34,348 nt of DNA from Caldilineaceae bacterium (GTDB taxonomy: Bacteria; Chloroflexota; Anaerolineae; Caldilineales; Caldilineaceae): contig JAHBVG010000080.1 of NCBI GenBank assembly GCA_019637695.1, positions 1-34,348 of the forward strand. The letters are read 5' to 3'. Under the pieces are notes generated by a model. It saw nothing but the letters and a program-made list of their open reading frames with translations. It was not told where the DNA came from and searched no databases. The translations under genes were made by a program, and so were the position numbers. Positions 22,995-31,394 of the stretch are shown piece after piece. Within the stretch, counting starts at the first letter, position 1; each line of letters starts with the position of its first letter.

Positions 22995-24572
22995 ATGACT
23001 CAATTTTCACGCAAGCAGAGGATTGGGCGACACTTCTGTCTGCCCTTATGGTTGACGATACTCTTTTTGATGGTAGCTGCCTGCGCCGCGCCTGCGCCAG
23101 CCACTACACCTGGCGACGCCACCGAGTCTGCGGTTACTACCACTCCCGCTCAGGATACGCTGCGCGTCGGCATGGAGATCCCCGTACAGTTGGATCCGGC
23201 CTTCGCCGCCTCGGATGTGGAGATCGCCATCCTCAACGCGGTCTACGATTATCTGGTGGACATTGACGCCGCCAATGAGATCCAGCCGCGGCTGGCGAGC
23301 GACTGGGAGATCAGCGACGACGGGCTGACCTACACCTTCAACCTCGCTCCCGACGTAACTTTCCACGATGGCAGCCCACTCAGTGCCGAAGATGTGGTGT
23401 GGACCTTCGACCGGCTGCGTGATCCCGATGCCCAATTGCCCACCACGAGCCTCTACAGCAACATTGAGAGCATCACCGCCGAGGATGAAAACAGTGTCGT
23501 CTTCACGCTGTTTGAGACCAATCCCTTCTTCCTTTACGATCTGAGCGACAACCACGCGCTGATCTTACAGGCGGGGACAGAGAACTCAACCAATTTCAAC
23601 GGCACTGGCCCCTTCCGCGTAACAAACTACAGTGCGGAAAACCGCATTGAGATGGCCGCCAACGAAGATTATTTCATTGAGGGCAAGCCCGGTGTCGCCG
23701 CCCTTGAGATCGTCTTCTTTGCCGATCAGTCCGCAGCCGTGGATGCGGTGCGCGGCGGGCAGTTGGATCTGGTCATGCGTATGCCCACGCCGCTCTTCCA
23801 AACTTTGCAGAATACGCCGGGGCTGACCACTGTCAACATCCCCACCAATGGCTTTGATCTCGTACGGCTGCGCTCAGATCAGCCGCCGGGCAACAACCCA
23901 TTGGTGATCGAAGCGCTCAAACTGGCGACGGATCGAGCCGCCATCGTCGATATCGTCACCCTGGGGCTGGGCGCAGAGGGCAAGGATTCGCCCATCGGTC
24001 CCACCTTTCAGCAGTGGTTCGCCGCGGATCTGACCGCCCCGGCGCGTGATCCCGAACGGGCGCGTGAACTGCTGGCCGAAGCGTGCTACGCCGACGGTCT
24101 GCAATTGGATCTGCACACCCCCGACACTGGGGATCGCCCCGATCTGGCCGTCGTCCTTCAGGAGCAGTGGGCTGAGGCGGGGATCAACGTCAACGTCATC
24201 GTCGAGCCGGAGAGCGTCTATTACGGCGATAACGGCTGGCTGGAGGTTCCGCTGGGCATCACCGGCTGGGGACACCGCCCCTATCCTCAGTTCTATTTCG
24301 AGGTGATGCTGACGTGCGACGCAATCTGGAACGAGTCGCACTTCTGCGATCCTGAGTTCGATCAACTGGTGGCGCAGGCCGGGACGACTATGGACGAGGC
24401 CGAGCGCACAGGGATCTACGCCGAGATGCAACAGATTCTGTTGGAACGGGGACCGATCATCATCCCCTACTTCTTCCCGCAGTTCGGCGCCATCAGCGAC
24501 CGTTTCACCGGCTTTGAGGTCAAACCTTTCCCCGGTCGCACGGATCTGGCGGCGATTCGGGCGGCGGAGTAA
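22995..24572 (+). CDS. Peptide/nickel-type ABC transporter substrate-binding lipoprotein (SBP family 5)
   Basis: A 525-residue extracytoplasmic solute-binding protein. The N-terminus is basic, then LWLTILFLMVAACAAP with a lipobox (VAAC), so it should be lipid-anchored on the outside. A Pro/Thr-rich linker follows. The family 5 fold starts near residue 55 (DTLRVGMEIPVQLDPAF), with LASDWEISDDGLTYTFNLAPDVTFHDGSPLSAEDVVWTFDR typical of DppA/OppA proteins. It would deliver a peptide-like ligand to the adjacent permeases. The ATG at 22995 is chosen for the AAAGGA ribosome site 6 nt upstream and a normal signal peptide length. Confidence 0.92.
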   Translation: MTQFSRKQRIGRHFCLPLWLTILFLMVAACAAPAPATTPGDATESAVTTTPAQDTLRVGMEIPVQLDPAFAASDVEIAILNAVYDYLVDIDAANEIQPRLASDWEISDDGLTYTFNLAPDVTFHDGSPLSAEDVVWTFDRLRDPDAQLPTTSLYSNIESITAEDENSVVFTLFETNPFFLYDLSDNHALILQAGTENSTNFNGTGPFRVTNYSAENRIEMAANEDYFIEGKPGVAALEIVFFADQSAAVDAVRGGQLDLVMRMPTPLFQTLQNTPGLTTVNIPTNGFDLVRLRSDQPPGNNPLVIEALKLATDRAAIVDIVTLGLGAEGKDSPIGPTFQQWFAADLTAPARDPERARELLAEACYADGLQLDLHTPDTGDRPDLAVVLQEQWAEAGINVNVIVEPESVYYGDNGWLEVPLGITGWGHRPYPQFYFEVMLTCDAIWNESHFCDPEFDQLVAQAGTTMDEAERTGIYAEMQQILLERGPIIIPYFFPQFGAISDRFTGFEVKPFPGRTDLAAIRAAE

Positions 24573-24575
24573 AAA

Positions 24576-24647
24576 GTAATGCGTAATTCGTAATTCGTAA
24601 TTCGTAATTCAGAAAGGTATGTCTACCAATTACGGATTACGCATTAC
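24576..24647. repeat. CGTAATT tandem and 20-bp inverted repeat
   Basis: CGTAATT occurs four times in a row (24582-24609). The arm 24576-24595 pairs with 24628-24647 with one mismatch. The right arm, read on the minus strand, is an exact copy of the 20 bases at 27729-27748. It fills the gap between the binding-protein and permease genes. Confidence 0.88.
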
Positions 24648-24670
24648 GCATCACCCAGAGATAGAATTCA

Positions 24671-25546
24671 ATGGCCCCAATCTCTTCTTCCGCCGTTCGA
24701 TCCAAACGGAGCTTCCGCCCGCTGCGGAGCTTGGGCATACTCTACGCCCGTCCTAGCTCGGCGGTGGGGACGACGTTGGTGCTGATCTTTTTGGCGATGG
24801 CGCTGCTTGGCCCGTGGATCGCGCCCTACAGCGCCACCCAGCAGATCGCGGGCGCGGCGCGACAGGCCCCGTCGCTTGATCATCCCTTTGGCACAGATCG
24901 GCTAGGACGCGATGTCTTCAGCCGCGTCGTCATCGGCGCGCGCGACATCTTCGCTCTGGCCGGGGCGGGGACGCTGGCTGCGGTCATCCTCGGCACGTTG
25001 GCCGGGCTGCTTGGCGGCTATGTCGGCGGCTGGGGAGAGGAGATCCTCTTCCGTCTGTTCGATAGTCTGCTGGCCCTGCCTGCGCTGCTGTTGGCCCTAC
25101 TGCTGTTAGGAACCATCGGCCCGTCGCGCAGCAGCGTCCTGGCTGTGATCGTCATCGTCTACACGCCGATTGTGGCGCGGGTGGTGCGCAGCGTGGTCCT
25201 TGACGTAAAGACCAAAGGTTTCATTGAAGCGGCGCGTATGCAGGGGGAATCGACAGGCTATCTGCTCGTGCGCGAGATCCTGCCATCGGTGCTGCCGGCG
25301 CTGGCTGTGGAAGCGGCGCTGCGCTTCTCCTATGCCATCTTTTTGGTAGCGTCGCTCGGTTTCCTGGGGGTGGGGGTGCAACCGCCCAGCCCCGATTGGG
25401 GGTTGATGGTGCGCGAAGCGCGCAACTACTTTGAACTCACGCCCTGGGCGCTCTACTTCCCCGCCGCCGCCATCTCGCTGCTTGTCATCGGCGTGAATCT
25501 CATGGCGGATGGGTTGAAGCGGGTGTTGCAGGTTGGAGATAGATGA
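24671..25546 (+). CDS. ABC transporter permease, DppC type
   Basis: A 291-residue inner-membrane permease. An N-terminal helix (AVGTTLVLIFLAMALLGPWIAPYSA) and the DppC-like LDHPFGTDRLGRDVFSRVVIGARD segment are followed by five more helices. The EAA loop that contacts the ATPase is GFIEAARMQGESTGYLLVREILPSVLP. It ends LLVIGVNLMADGLKRVL as is usual for this family. It would pair with the DppB-type permease encoded after the ATPases. The ribosome site is weak. Confidence 0.92.
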   Translation: MAPISSSAVRSKRSFRPLRSLGILYARPSSAVGTTLVLIFLAMALLGPWIAPYSATQQIAGAARQAPSLDHPFGTDRLGRDVFSRVVIGARDIFALAGAGTLAAVILGTLAGLLGGYVGGWGEEILFRLFDSLLALPALLLALLLLGTIGPSRSSVLAVIVIVYTPIVARVVRSVVLDVKTKGFIEAARMQGESTGYLLVREILPSVLPALAVEAALRFSYAIFLVASLGFLGVGVQPPSPDWGLMVREARNYFELTPWALYFPAAAISLLVIGVNLMADGLKRVLQVGDR

Positions 25547-25643
25547 CTGGTGATAGGTGACTAGGGATTGGGGAGAGGCGAAGAGGCGTCGTAACACACA
25601 CTACGCGCCACGAATCACGCACCCCAGTCACCTATCGCCAGTC
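25545..25643. repeat. 18-bp inverted repeat of GTGACTGG words
   Basis: The arms 25545-25562 and 25626-25643 pair with one mismatch. The left arm GACTGGTGATAGGTGACT is exactly repeated at 32283-32300. It overlaps the permease stop codon and lies before the ATPase gene. Confidence 0.85.
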
Positions 25644-25670
25644 ACCAGTCCCTCAAACAAGAGGCTCACG

Positions 25671-27746
25671 TTGACCAACACCACTCTCGACATCCACAAT
25701 CTCACGGTCGCTTACCGCCAGGGGGAACGGTGGTTGGACGCGGTGCGCGGGGTGAATCTGTCGATTGGGGCGGGGCAGATCTATGGGCTGGTGGGCGAGA
25801 GCGGATCGGGCAAGTCGACGCTGGCGCTGTCAATCCTGGGCTATTTGAGTGAGAATGGGTCTGTGCAGGGTGGCGCGATCTGGCTCAAGGGCCGGGATCT
25901 CTCCACGCTGCGCCGCAAGGAAATGGAAGCGATCTGGCGTGACGAGATCCGGCTGATCCCCCAGAACCCGCTGCCGTCACTCAACCCATCCTTGACCATC
26001 GGCGATCAGATCGCGGAGACGCTGCCTGCTGGTCTGTCACAGGCCGAAAGGCGGAATCGTGTCCTCGATCTGTTGACAATGGTGCGGCTGGCCGACGCCG
26101 AACGGGTGGCGCAGAGCTATCCGCACCGGCTCAGCGGTGGACAGCAGCAGCGGGTGATGATTGCAATGGCGCTGAGCGGCGAGCCATCCTTGCTGGTGAT
26201 GGACGAGCCGACCACCAATCTCGATGTAACCACCGAGGCTGCCATCCTCGATCTGATCCGCGATCTCATCGAGAATCGCAAAACCTCGGCGCTCTACGTC
26301 ACCCACAGCCTGGGCGTGGTGGCGCAGCTTTGTGACCGTGTGGCCGTCCTCTACGCCGGGGAACTGGTGGAAGACGCCGCCGTGGCCGATCTCTTTCGGC
26401 AGCCGCTGCACCCATACACCCAGGCGCTGCTCGACAGCGTGCCGAGCCTGGGGCAGAACAAACATCAGCCGACGATGCAGTTGCGCCCGATCCCCGGCCA
26501 GATCCCCGCGTTAGACGATCTGCCGCATGGATGTATCTTCACGCCGCGCTGTCCGCTGGCGATTGATCGCTGCCATGACGAGCGTCCGCCCCTGGAGGAA
26601 GTGGAACCGGGGCAACGTGTGCGCTGTCACCGTTGGCCGGAGATCGCGGATGGGCGGGTCGATCCACGGCAACCGGCCCATGCGGGGACGGCGATCCAAC
26701 CTGCCACGAATGATGAAACCATATTGGATGTTGTCAACCTTGAAAAGCACTACACCGTACCCCGATCCCTGCGTGCGGTGCTGCGTGGACAATCCGCGCA
26801 GCAGGTGAAGGCGGTCAACGGGATCGATCTGCGCATCCGCCGCGGCGAGACGTTGGGATTGGTGGGCGAGAGCGGATCGGGCAAGTCCACGGCGGCGCGC
26901 TGCATCATCGGCCTGATCGGGCGCGATGAGGGCGAGATCACCCTGCTCGACATGCCACTGGCGCGGCGGTTGGGGGATCGCGAAAAAAAGACGCTGCGCC
27001 AATTGCAGATGGTGCTGCAAAGCCCCGACGAAGCGCTAAACCCCTACATGCGCGTGGACGAGATCCTGCGCCGACCGCTTATGCGCCTGGCAGGTCGCAC
27101 CCGTCACGAAGCGGATCGGGAGGTGGAGCGGCTGCTCTCGTCGGTCAAACTCAGCACCGCTTACGTGGATCGGCTGCCCGATCAGTTGAGCGGCGGCGAA
27201 AAGCAGCGGGTGGCGATTGCCCGCGCCTTTGCCTCGCAGCCCGATCTGCTCCTCTTTGACGAGTCGATCTCTGGGCTGGATGTGTCGGTGCAGGCGGCGA
27301 TCCTCAATTTGCTCATCGAACTGCAACAGGAAAGTGGGAGCGCCTACCTCTTTATTTCACACGATTTAGCGGTGGTGGGCTATCTCGCCGATGTGATCGC
27401 CGTGATCTACCTGGGCCAGTTGATGGAAGTAGGGCGCACCGGGCAGATGCTCAACCCGCCCTATCATCCCTATACCGAGGCGCTGCTCTCGGCCATCCCC
27501 AACCTGGACCCTGACATCAAGGGGTCGCCGATCCGGCTGGAGGGCGAGATCCCCAGCCCGGTGGACGCGCCGACGGGCTGTCCCTTCCACACGCGCTGTC
27601 ACCGCCGTCCCCTGTTGGCCGATCCCGATCTCTGTGCGCGCCAAGAGCCGCCGTGGCGCGAAGCCGAAGACGGTCACCGCATCTACTGTCATATTCCATT
27701 GGACAAGTTGACACAGGTGCAGAGGGATGTAATGCGTAATCCGTAA
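25671..27746 (+). CDS. Fused double ABC ATPase, DppD-DppF type
   Basis: A 691-residue protein with two ATP-binding cassettes, which in most systems are separate DppD and DppF subunits. The first has Walker A GESGSGKST, signature LSGGQQQRV and Walker B LLVMDEPT, then the oligopeptide C-terminal motif GCIFTPRCPLA. The second has GESGSGKST, LSGGEKQRV and LLLFDESIS and ends with CPFHTRCHRRP. Both sites look catalytic. It powers the importer formed with the neighbouring permeases. The TTG at 25671 is the likely start, with AAGAGG 6 nt before it; the upstream extension is made of repeat DNA. Its last codons lie within a CGTAATT-type repeat. Confidence 0.9.
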   Translation: MTNTTLDIHNLTVAYRQGERWLDAVRGVNLSIGAGQIYGLVGESGSGKSTLALSILGYLSENGSVQGGAIWLKGRDLSTLRRKEMEAIWRDEIRLIPQNPLPSLNPSLTIGDQIAETLPAGLSQAERRNRVLDLLTMVRLADAERVAQSYPHRLSGGQQQRVMIAMALSGEPSLLVMDEPTTNLDVTTEAAILDLIRDLIENRKTSALYVTHSLGVVAQLCDRVAVLYAGELVEDAAVADLFRQPLHPYTQALLDSVPSLGQNKHQPTMQLRPIPGQIPALDDLPHGCIFTPRCPLAIDRCHDERPPLEEVEPGQRVRCHRWPEIADGRVDPRQPAHAGTAIQPATNDETILDVVNLEKHYTVPRSLRAVLRGQSAQQVKAVNGIDLRIRRGETLGLVGESGSGKSTAARCIIGLIGRDEGEITLLDMPLARRLGDREKKTLRQLQMVLQSPDEALNPYMRVDEILRRPLMRLAGRTRHEADREVERLLSSVKLSTAYVDRLPDQLSGGEKQRVAIARAFASQPDLLLFDESISGLDVSVQAAILNLLIELQQESGSAYLFISHDLAVVGYLADVIAVIYLGQLMEVGRTGQMLNPPYHPYTEALLSAIPNLDPDIKGSPIRLEGEIPSPVDAPTGCPFHTRCHRRPLLADPDLCARQEPPWREAEDGHRIYCHIPLDKLTQVQRDVMRNP

Positions 27747-27748
27747 TT
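27729..27748 (+). repeat. Repeat word shared with 24628-24647
   Basis: This 20-nt stretch is identical to the reverse complement of 24628-24647. It overlaps the ATPase stop codon, so the repeat supplies the last residues (MRNP) of the protein. Confidence 0.85.
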
Positions 27749-27828
27749 CGTATTGTGTGTTCAGGATTGTGAGGAGCGAATTGCAAATTGCGGACCTGCA
27801 AACCTGCAACTTGCCACCACTTTTGCCG

Positions 27829-27845
27829 CCGACCGCAGCGGTCGG
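27829..27845. repeat. 17-bp palindrome CCGACCGC-A-GCGGTCGG
   Basis: Second copy of the palindrome at 8235-8251, with A instead of T at the centre. It lies 26 bp before the DppB-type permease start and could act on it. Confidence 0.6.
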
Positions 27846-27871
27846 ACTGCCTTTTGCCTTGAGGTTCTGTC

Positions 27872-28816
27872 ATGCTGCGTTACATCCTGCGCCGATTGTT
27901 CTTTTTGGTTGTTACCGTTTTTCTGACTTCGCTGTTGATCTTCGCGGTGACGCAACTGCTGCCAGGGGATGTGGCGCGGGTGATCCTGGGGCGAGAGGCG
28001 GGCGAGGCGGCGTTGCAACAACTGCGCCAGGAATTGGGATTGGATCAGCCGCTCGTCGTCCAGTATGGGCGCTGGCTGGGCAACTTTTTAACTGGCGATT
28101 GGGGACAATCGTACAGCACGGATCAAGCTATCCGCCCGCTGGTGATGGAACGATTGGGCAATTCGTTGATGTTGGCCGGGTTGACGCTGCTCATCGCCCT
28201 GCCGCTGGGGATCGGGCTGGGCGTACTCGCTGGCTTCAACGAGGATAGTCTCCTCGACAACGTGATCAGCGTGGGATCGCTCTCGGTGGTGGGGCTGCCG
28301 GAGTTCGTCACCGGTCTCTTTTTGATCCAGATCTTCGCCTTTCGCTTGCGCATCCTGCCCGCCAATTCGTCGATCCGGCCCGACGCCAGCTTTGGCGAGG
28401 CGCTGCCCATGTTGATCCTCCCGGCGCTGACGGCGACGCTGGTGCTGTTAGCCTACATTGTGCGGTTGACCCGCGCCGGCGTCATCGAAGAGCGCAAGAA
28501 GCCGTACGTGCGCACCGCCGTCCTCAAAGGGCTGCCCTGGCGCACTGTCGTCACAAAACATGTCCTGCGCAACGCGCTGCTGCCCACCGTTACCGTGGTA
28601 GCCATCAGCTTTGGTTGGCTGATCAGCGGCTTGATCGTCATCGAAAATGTCTTCAACTATCCTGGGCTGGGGCGGCTGCTCACCTTTGCCATCGACCGCC
28701 GCGATCTGCCCTTGCTCCAGGCCATCACCTTTGCCACGGTCCTCGGCTATTCCCTCGCCAACCTCATCGCCGATCTGCTCTATGCGTATCTCAACCCGCG
28801 CATTCGCTATTCGTGA
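27872..28816 (+). CDS. ABC transporter permease, DppB type
   Basis: A 314-residue permease with the family N-terminus MLRYILRRLFFLVVTVFLTSL, the LPGDVARVILG segment, about six membrane helices, the EAA-type loop YVRTAVLKGLPWRTVVTKHVLRNALLP and a C-terminal LANLIADLLYAYLNPRIRY. It completes a binding protein, two permeases and fused ATPases. TTGAGG lies about 7 nt before the ATG. The order A-C-DF-B differs from the usual A-B-C-D-F. Confidence 0.92.
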   Translation: MLRYILRRLFFLVVTVFLTSLLIFAVTQLLPGDVARVILGREAGEAALQQLRQELGLDQPLVVQYGRWLGNFLTGDWGQSYSTDQAIRPLVMERLGNSLMLAGLTLLIALPLGIGLGVLAGFNEDSLLDNVISVGSLSVVGLPEFVTGLFLIQIFAFRLRILPANSSIRPDASFGEALPMLILPALTATLVLLAYIVRLTRAGVIEERKKPYVRTAVLKGLPWRTVVTKHVLRNALLPTVTVVAISFGWLISGLIVIENVFNYPGLGRLLTFAIDRRDLPLLQAITFATVLGYSLANLIADLLYAYLNPRIRYS

Positions 28817-28820
28817 AGGA

Positions 28821-28945
28821 GGGGATCGGGGACTGGGATCGCGTTGACAATCGCCCAATCTCGTAATCGCCTAATCTCTCGCTTGCAGAGATTGAGCGAT
28901 TACGAGATTTCAGAAACTCAACCCAATCCCCAGTCCCCGATCCCC
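28821..28945. repeat. Nested palindromes after the permease gene
   Basis: An outer perfect 17-bp inverted repeat (28821-28837 with 28929-28945) is made of GGGGATCGGGGACTGGG words. It encloses an inner 23-bp one (28857-28879 with 28887-28909, two mismatches) made of AATCTCGTAATCGC words. The 7-nt inner loop would allow a long cruciform or a double hairpin in RNA. Confidence 0.9.
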
Positions 28946-28950
28946 AATAA

Positions 28951-28980
28951 TTGCGCTTTCCCCGCGCTCGCCATTATGAT
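28951..28980 (+). promoter_or_regulatory. Promoter of the first CaCA exchanger
   Basis: A -35 box TTGCGC (28951-28956) and a -10 box TATGAT (28975-28980) are 18 bp apart. The same arrangement recurs before the second exchanger gene, which supports both. Confidence 0.65.
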
Positions 28981-28986
28981 TGGGAT

Positions 28987-29036
28987 GCCGACAACGGAAA
29001 TCGGTTACAACATGGGGCGACGATTCGCCCCTTTTT
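28987..29036 (+). promoter_or_regulatory. Short attenuator-like leader RNA of CaCA exchanger 1
   Basis: From the expected transcription start the leader has a GCCGA.../TCGG hairpin, a single-stranded ACAACAT, and a terminator hairpin GGGGCGA/TCGCCCC (29014-29031) followed by TTTTT. The same elements in the same order precede the second exchanger. A terminator between promoter and gene implies conditional readthrough. It does not match a riboswitch class I can name with confidence. Confidence 0.6.
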
Positions 29037-29084
29037 GTATGGAATCTGTTTAGTGTGGGTGGACGAGAAGGATCGTCTCAATTT

Positions 29085-30164
29085 ATGGAGCCAATGACGT
29101 TCGTGTTGTTTGTGGCGGGTTTGGTTCTGTTGATTGTAGGTGCGGAGTTGTTGGTGCGGGGAGCATCTCGGTTGGCGGCGGCGATTGGGATTTCCCCGCT
29201 GATCATCGGGCTGACGGTGGTGGCTTTTGGCACCAGTTCACCGGAAATGGTCGTGAGCATACAGTCCAGTTTGGGCGGCAATCCGAACCTGGCGCTGGGC
29301 AATGTGGTGGGTAGCAACATCTTCAACGTACTCTTTATTCTGGGCGTCTCTGCGATTATCACACCATTGATCGTCTCGCAGCAGTTGATTCGGTTGGACG
29401 TGCCGATCATGGTGGCTGTTTCGGCGCTGACCTGGATCTTCGCCTTGAACGGGGCCATCGACCGCTGGGAAGGCGTGATCCTCTTCTTGCTGATCATTGC
29501 GTACACAGTTTTTTCGGTCTATATGAGCCGCCGCGAAGGCAAGGCAATACAGGATGAATACGCCGAAGCCTTTGGCGTGCCCGATACAAAACGGAGCAAT
29601 CTGCCGCTCAATCTGGTGTTGGTGGCGGCGGGGCTGGGGACGCTGATCCTGGGTTCGCGCTGGCTGGTGGAGAGCGCGATCACCTTTGCCGAGGTGTTAG
29701 GCGTCAGCGATCTGGTCATTGGCTTGACCATCGTCGCCGCGGGGACATCACTTCCAGAAGTTGCCACGTCGATTATGGCCAGCATCAAAGGGGAGCGCGA
29801 CATTGCGATTGGCAATGTTGTCGGCAGCAACATCTTTAATTTGATGGCGGTGTTGGGGCTGTCGGCTACCGTGTCGCCGGTGGGGGTGACTGTTGCCCCA
29901 AGCGCGCTGGCCTTGGACATCCCGGTAATGTTGGCGGTTGCGGTCATCTGTCTGCCCATCTTCTTTACGGGCAGTCGCCTCTCGCGCTGGGAAGGAATGA
30001 TCTTCCTGGGCTATTACGTCGCCTACACGGCCTATTTGATCATGTCGGCTTCGCAGAGTCCCCAAATTGGTCTCTTCAACCAAGTTATGCTCTATGTCGC
30101 CATCCCCTTGACCGTGTTGCTGTTATTGGTCACCACCGTCCGCTCGATTCGCGCAAAGGCATAG
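29085..30164 (+). CDS. CaCA-family Na+(K+)/Ca2+ exchanger, copy 1
   Basis: A 359-residue membrane antiporter with about ten helices. Both alpha-repeat signatures are present: GTSSPEMVVSIQSSLGGNPNLALGNVVGSNIFN in the first half and GTSLPEVATSIMASIKGERDIAIGNVVGSNIFN in the second. These acidic GTS-PE motifs bind Ca2+ and Na+. It resembles YrbG/CaxA-type bacterial exchangers that expel calcium using the sodium or proton gradient. A GAGA/TCTC stem around AAGGATCG lies before the ATG at 29085. A second ATG (29094) is also possible. The next gene is a close paralog. Confidence 0.92.
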   Translation: MEPMTFVLFVAGLVLLIVGAELLVRGASRLAAAIGISPLIIGLTVVAFGTSSPEMVVSIQSSLGGNPNLALGNVVGSNIFNVLFILGVSAIITPLIVSQQLIRLDVPIMVAVSALTWIFALNGAIDRWEGVILFLLIIAYTVFSVYMSRREGKAIQDEYAEAFGVPDTKRSNLPLNLVLVAAGLGTLILGSRWLVESAITFAEVLGVSDLVIGLTIVAAGTSLPEVATSIMASIKGERDIAIGNVVGSNIFNLMAVLGLSATVSPVGVTVAPSALALDIPVMLAVAVICLPIFFTGSRLSRWEGMIFLGYYVAYTAYLIMSASQSPQIGLFNQVMLYVAIPLTVLLLLVTTVRSIRAKA

Positions 30165-30179
30165 TCGACTACCCAACAA

Positions 30180-30209
30180 TTGCAGTTTCTTCAATCTGCG
30201 CAGTATGAT
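30180..30209 (+). promoter_or_regulatory. Promoter of the second CaCA exchanger
   Basis: TTGCAG (30180-30185) and TATGAT (30204-30209) with an 18-bp spacer mirror the promoter at 28951-28980. Confidence 0.65.
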
Positions 30210-30215
30210 TGACGT

Positions 30216-30264
30216 GCCGACACGGGGGGCGGCAACAACATGGGGCGCTACGTCGCCCCTTTTT
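30216..30264 (+). promoter_or_regulatory. Short attenuator-like leader RNA of CaCA exchanger 2
   Basis: It shares GCCGACA, ACAACATGGGGCG and CGCCCCTTTTTG with the leader of copy 1, while stem bases vary in a compensating way (GCCG/CGGC here). The terminator stem is GGGGCG/CGCCCC (30242-30259) with TTTTT. A GAGAT/ATCTC stem overlaps the ribosome site region at 30296-30306. Confidence 0.6.
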
Positions 30265-30311
30265 GGTTGCGCTTTTTCACTTGCTATTGATAAGGGAGAT
30301 CATCTCGATTT

Positions 30312-31394
30312 ATGGGGATCATGACGTTTGTGTTCTTTGTTGTGGGTCTGGTTTTGTTGATTGTGGGTGCGGAGTTGTTGGTGCGTGGATCGTCCCGGCT
30401 GGCGGCGGCGATTGGGATTTCACCGCTGATCATCGGGCTGACGGTGGTGGCTTTTGGCACCAGTTCGCCGGAATTGGTGGTCAGCGTTCAGGCCAGTCTG
30501 GGCGGCAACCCCAACCTGGCGATGGGCAACGTGATCGGCAGCAACATTTTCAACGTGCTGTTGATTTTGGGGTTGTCGGCGGCAATTGCGCCGTTGATCG
30601 TTTCGCAGCAGTTGATCCGTTTGGACGTGCCGCTGATGATAGCGATCTCGGCGCTGACCTGGTTCTTCGCCCAGAATGGGGCCATCGACCGCTGGGAAGG
30701 GCTGCTGCTCTTTATGCTGCTAGTCGGCTACATCATCTTTTCGATCTATGTCAGTCGGCGCGAAGGCAAGGCGGTTCAAGAGGAGTACGCAGAAGCATTC
30801 GGCGTCCCCCAGGAGAAACGGGGGAATTGGATCGTCGATATGCTGTTCGTGGTGATTGGCCTGGGAGGATTGGCGTTGGGGTCACGCTGGCTGGTAGAAA
30901 GCGCAACCATCTTTGCCCAGGCGCTAGGCGTCAGCCCCTTCATCATCGGGTTGACCATCGTCGCCGCGGGGACCTCGCTCCCCGAAGTAGCGACTTCCGT
31001 CCTTGCCAGCATACGCGGCGAACGGGATATTGCCGTGGGCAACGTGGTGGGCAGCAACATCTTCAACCTGATGGCCGTGTTGGGGATCTCGTCTGCGATT
31101 TCACCCACCGGCGTGGCGGTGGCTCCCGAAGCGCTGGCCTTCGACCTGCCGGTGATGGTGATGGTGGCGCTGGCCTGTCTGCCGGTCTTCTTTACCGGCG
31201 GCATTATCTCCCGCTGGGAGGGTCTCCTCTTTTTGGGGTACTACGTAGCCTATACGATCTTCCTCATCTTCAACGCCACGGCGAATCCGGCGCTGCCCCT
31301 CTTCAGCCAGATCATGCTCTACGCGGTGATTCCGCTCACGGTGATCTTCTTTGCGGTAACGACGGTGCAGGCGGTGAGGAAGCGGGGATCGTGA
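30312..31394 (+). CDS. CaCA-family Na+(K+)/Ca2+ exchanger, copy 2
   Basis: A 360-residue paralog of copy 1, similar over its whole length, with the same GTSSPELVVS and GTSLPEVATS alpha-repeat motifs and GNVIGSNIFN/GNVVGSNIFN. Nucleotide similarity extends through the promoter and leader, so the two come from a tandem duplication that included the regulatory region. Protein differences are mostly in loops and peripheral helices. A long overlapping frame (30209-31534) is a shadow with Arg/Gly/His-rich translation and is rejected. Confidence 0.92.
   Translation: MGIMTFVFFVVGLVLLIVGAELLVRGSSRLAAAIGISPLIIGLTVVAFGTSSPELVVSVQASLGGNPNLAMGNVIGSNIFNVLLILGLSAAIAPLIVSQQLIRLDVPLMIAISALTWFFAQNGAIDRWEGLLLFMLLVGYIIFSIYVSRREGKAVQEEYAEAFGVPQEKRGNWIVDMLFVVIGLGGLALGSRWLVESATIFAQALGVSPFIIGLTIVAAGTSLPEVATSVLASIRGERDIAVGNVVGSNIFNLMAVLGISSAISPTGVAVAPEALAFDLPVMVMVALACLPVFFTGGIISRWEGLLFLGYYVAYTIFLIFNATANPALPLFSQIMLYAVIPLTVIFFAVTTVQAVRKRGS

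Noticed and set aside
28987..29036. mini-ykkC (guanidine-II) riboswitch in the exchanger leaders
   Set aside because: ACGG/ACGA words occur, but not as tetraloops closed by C-G pairs in both hairpins, and the genes are not SMR transporters.
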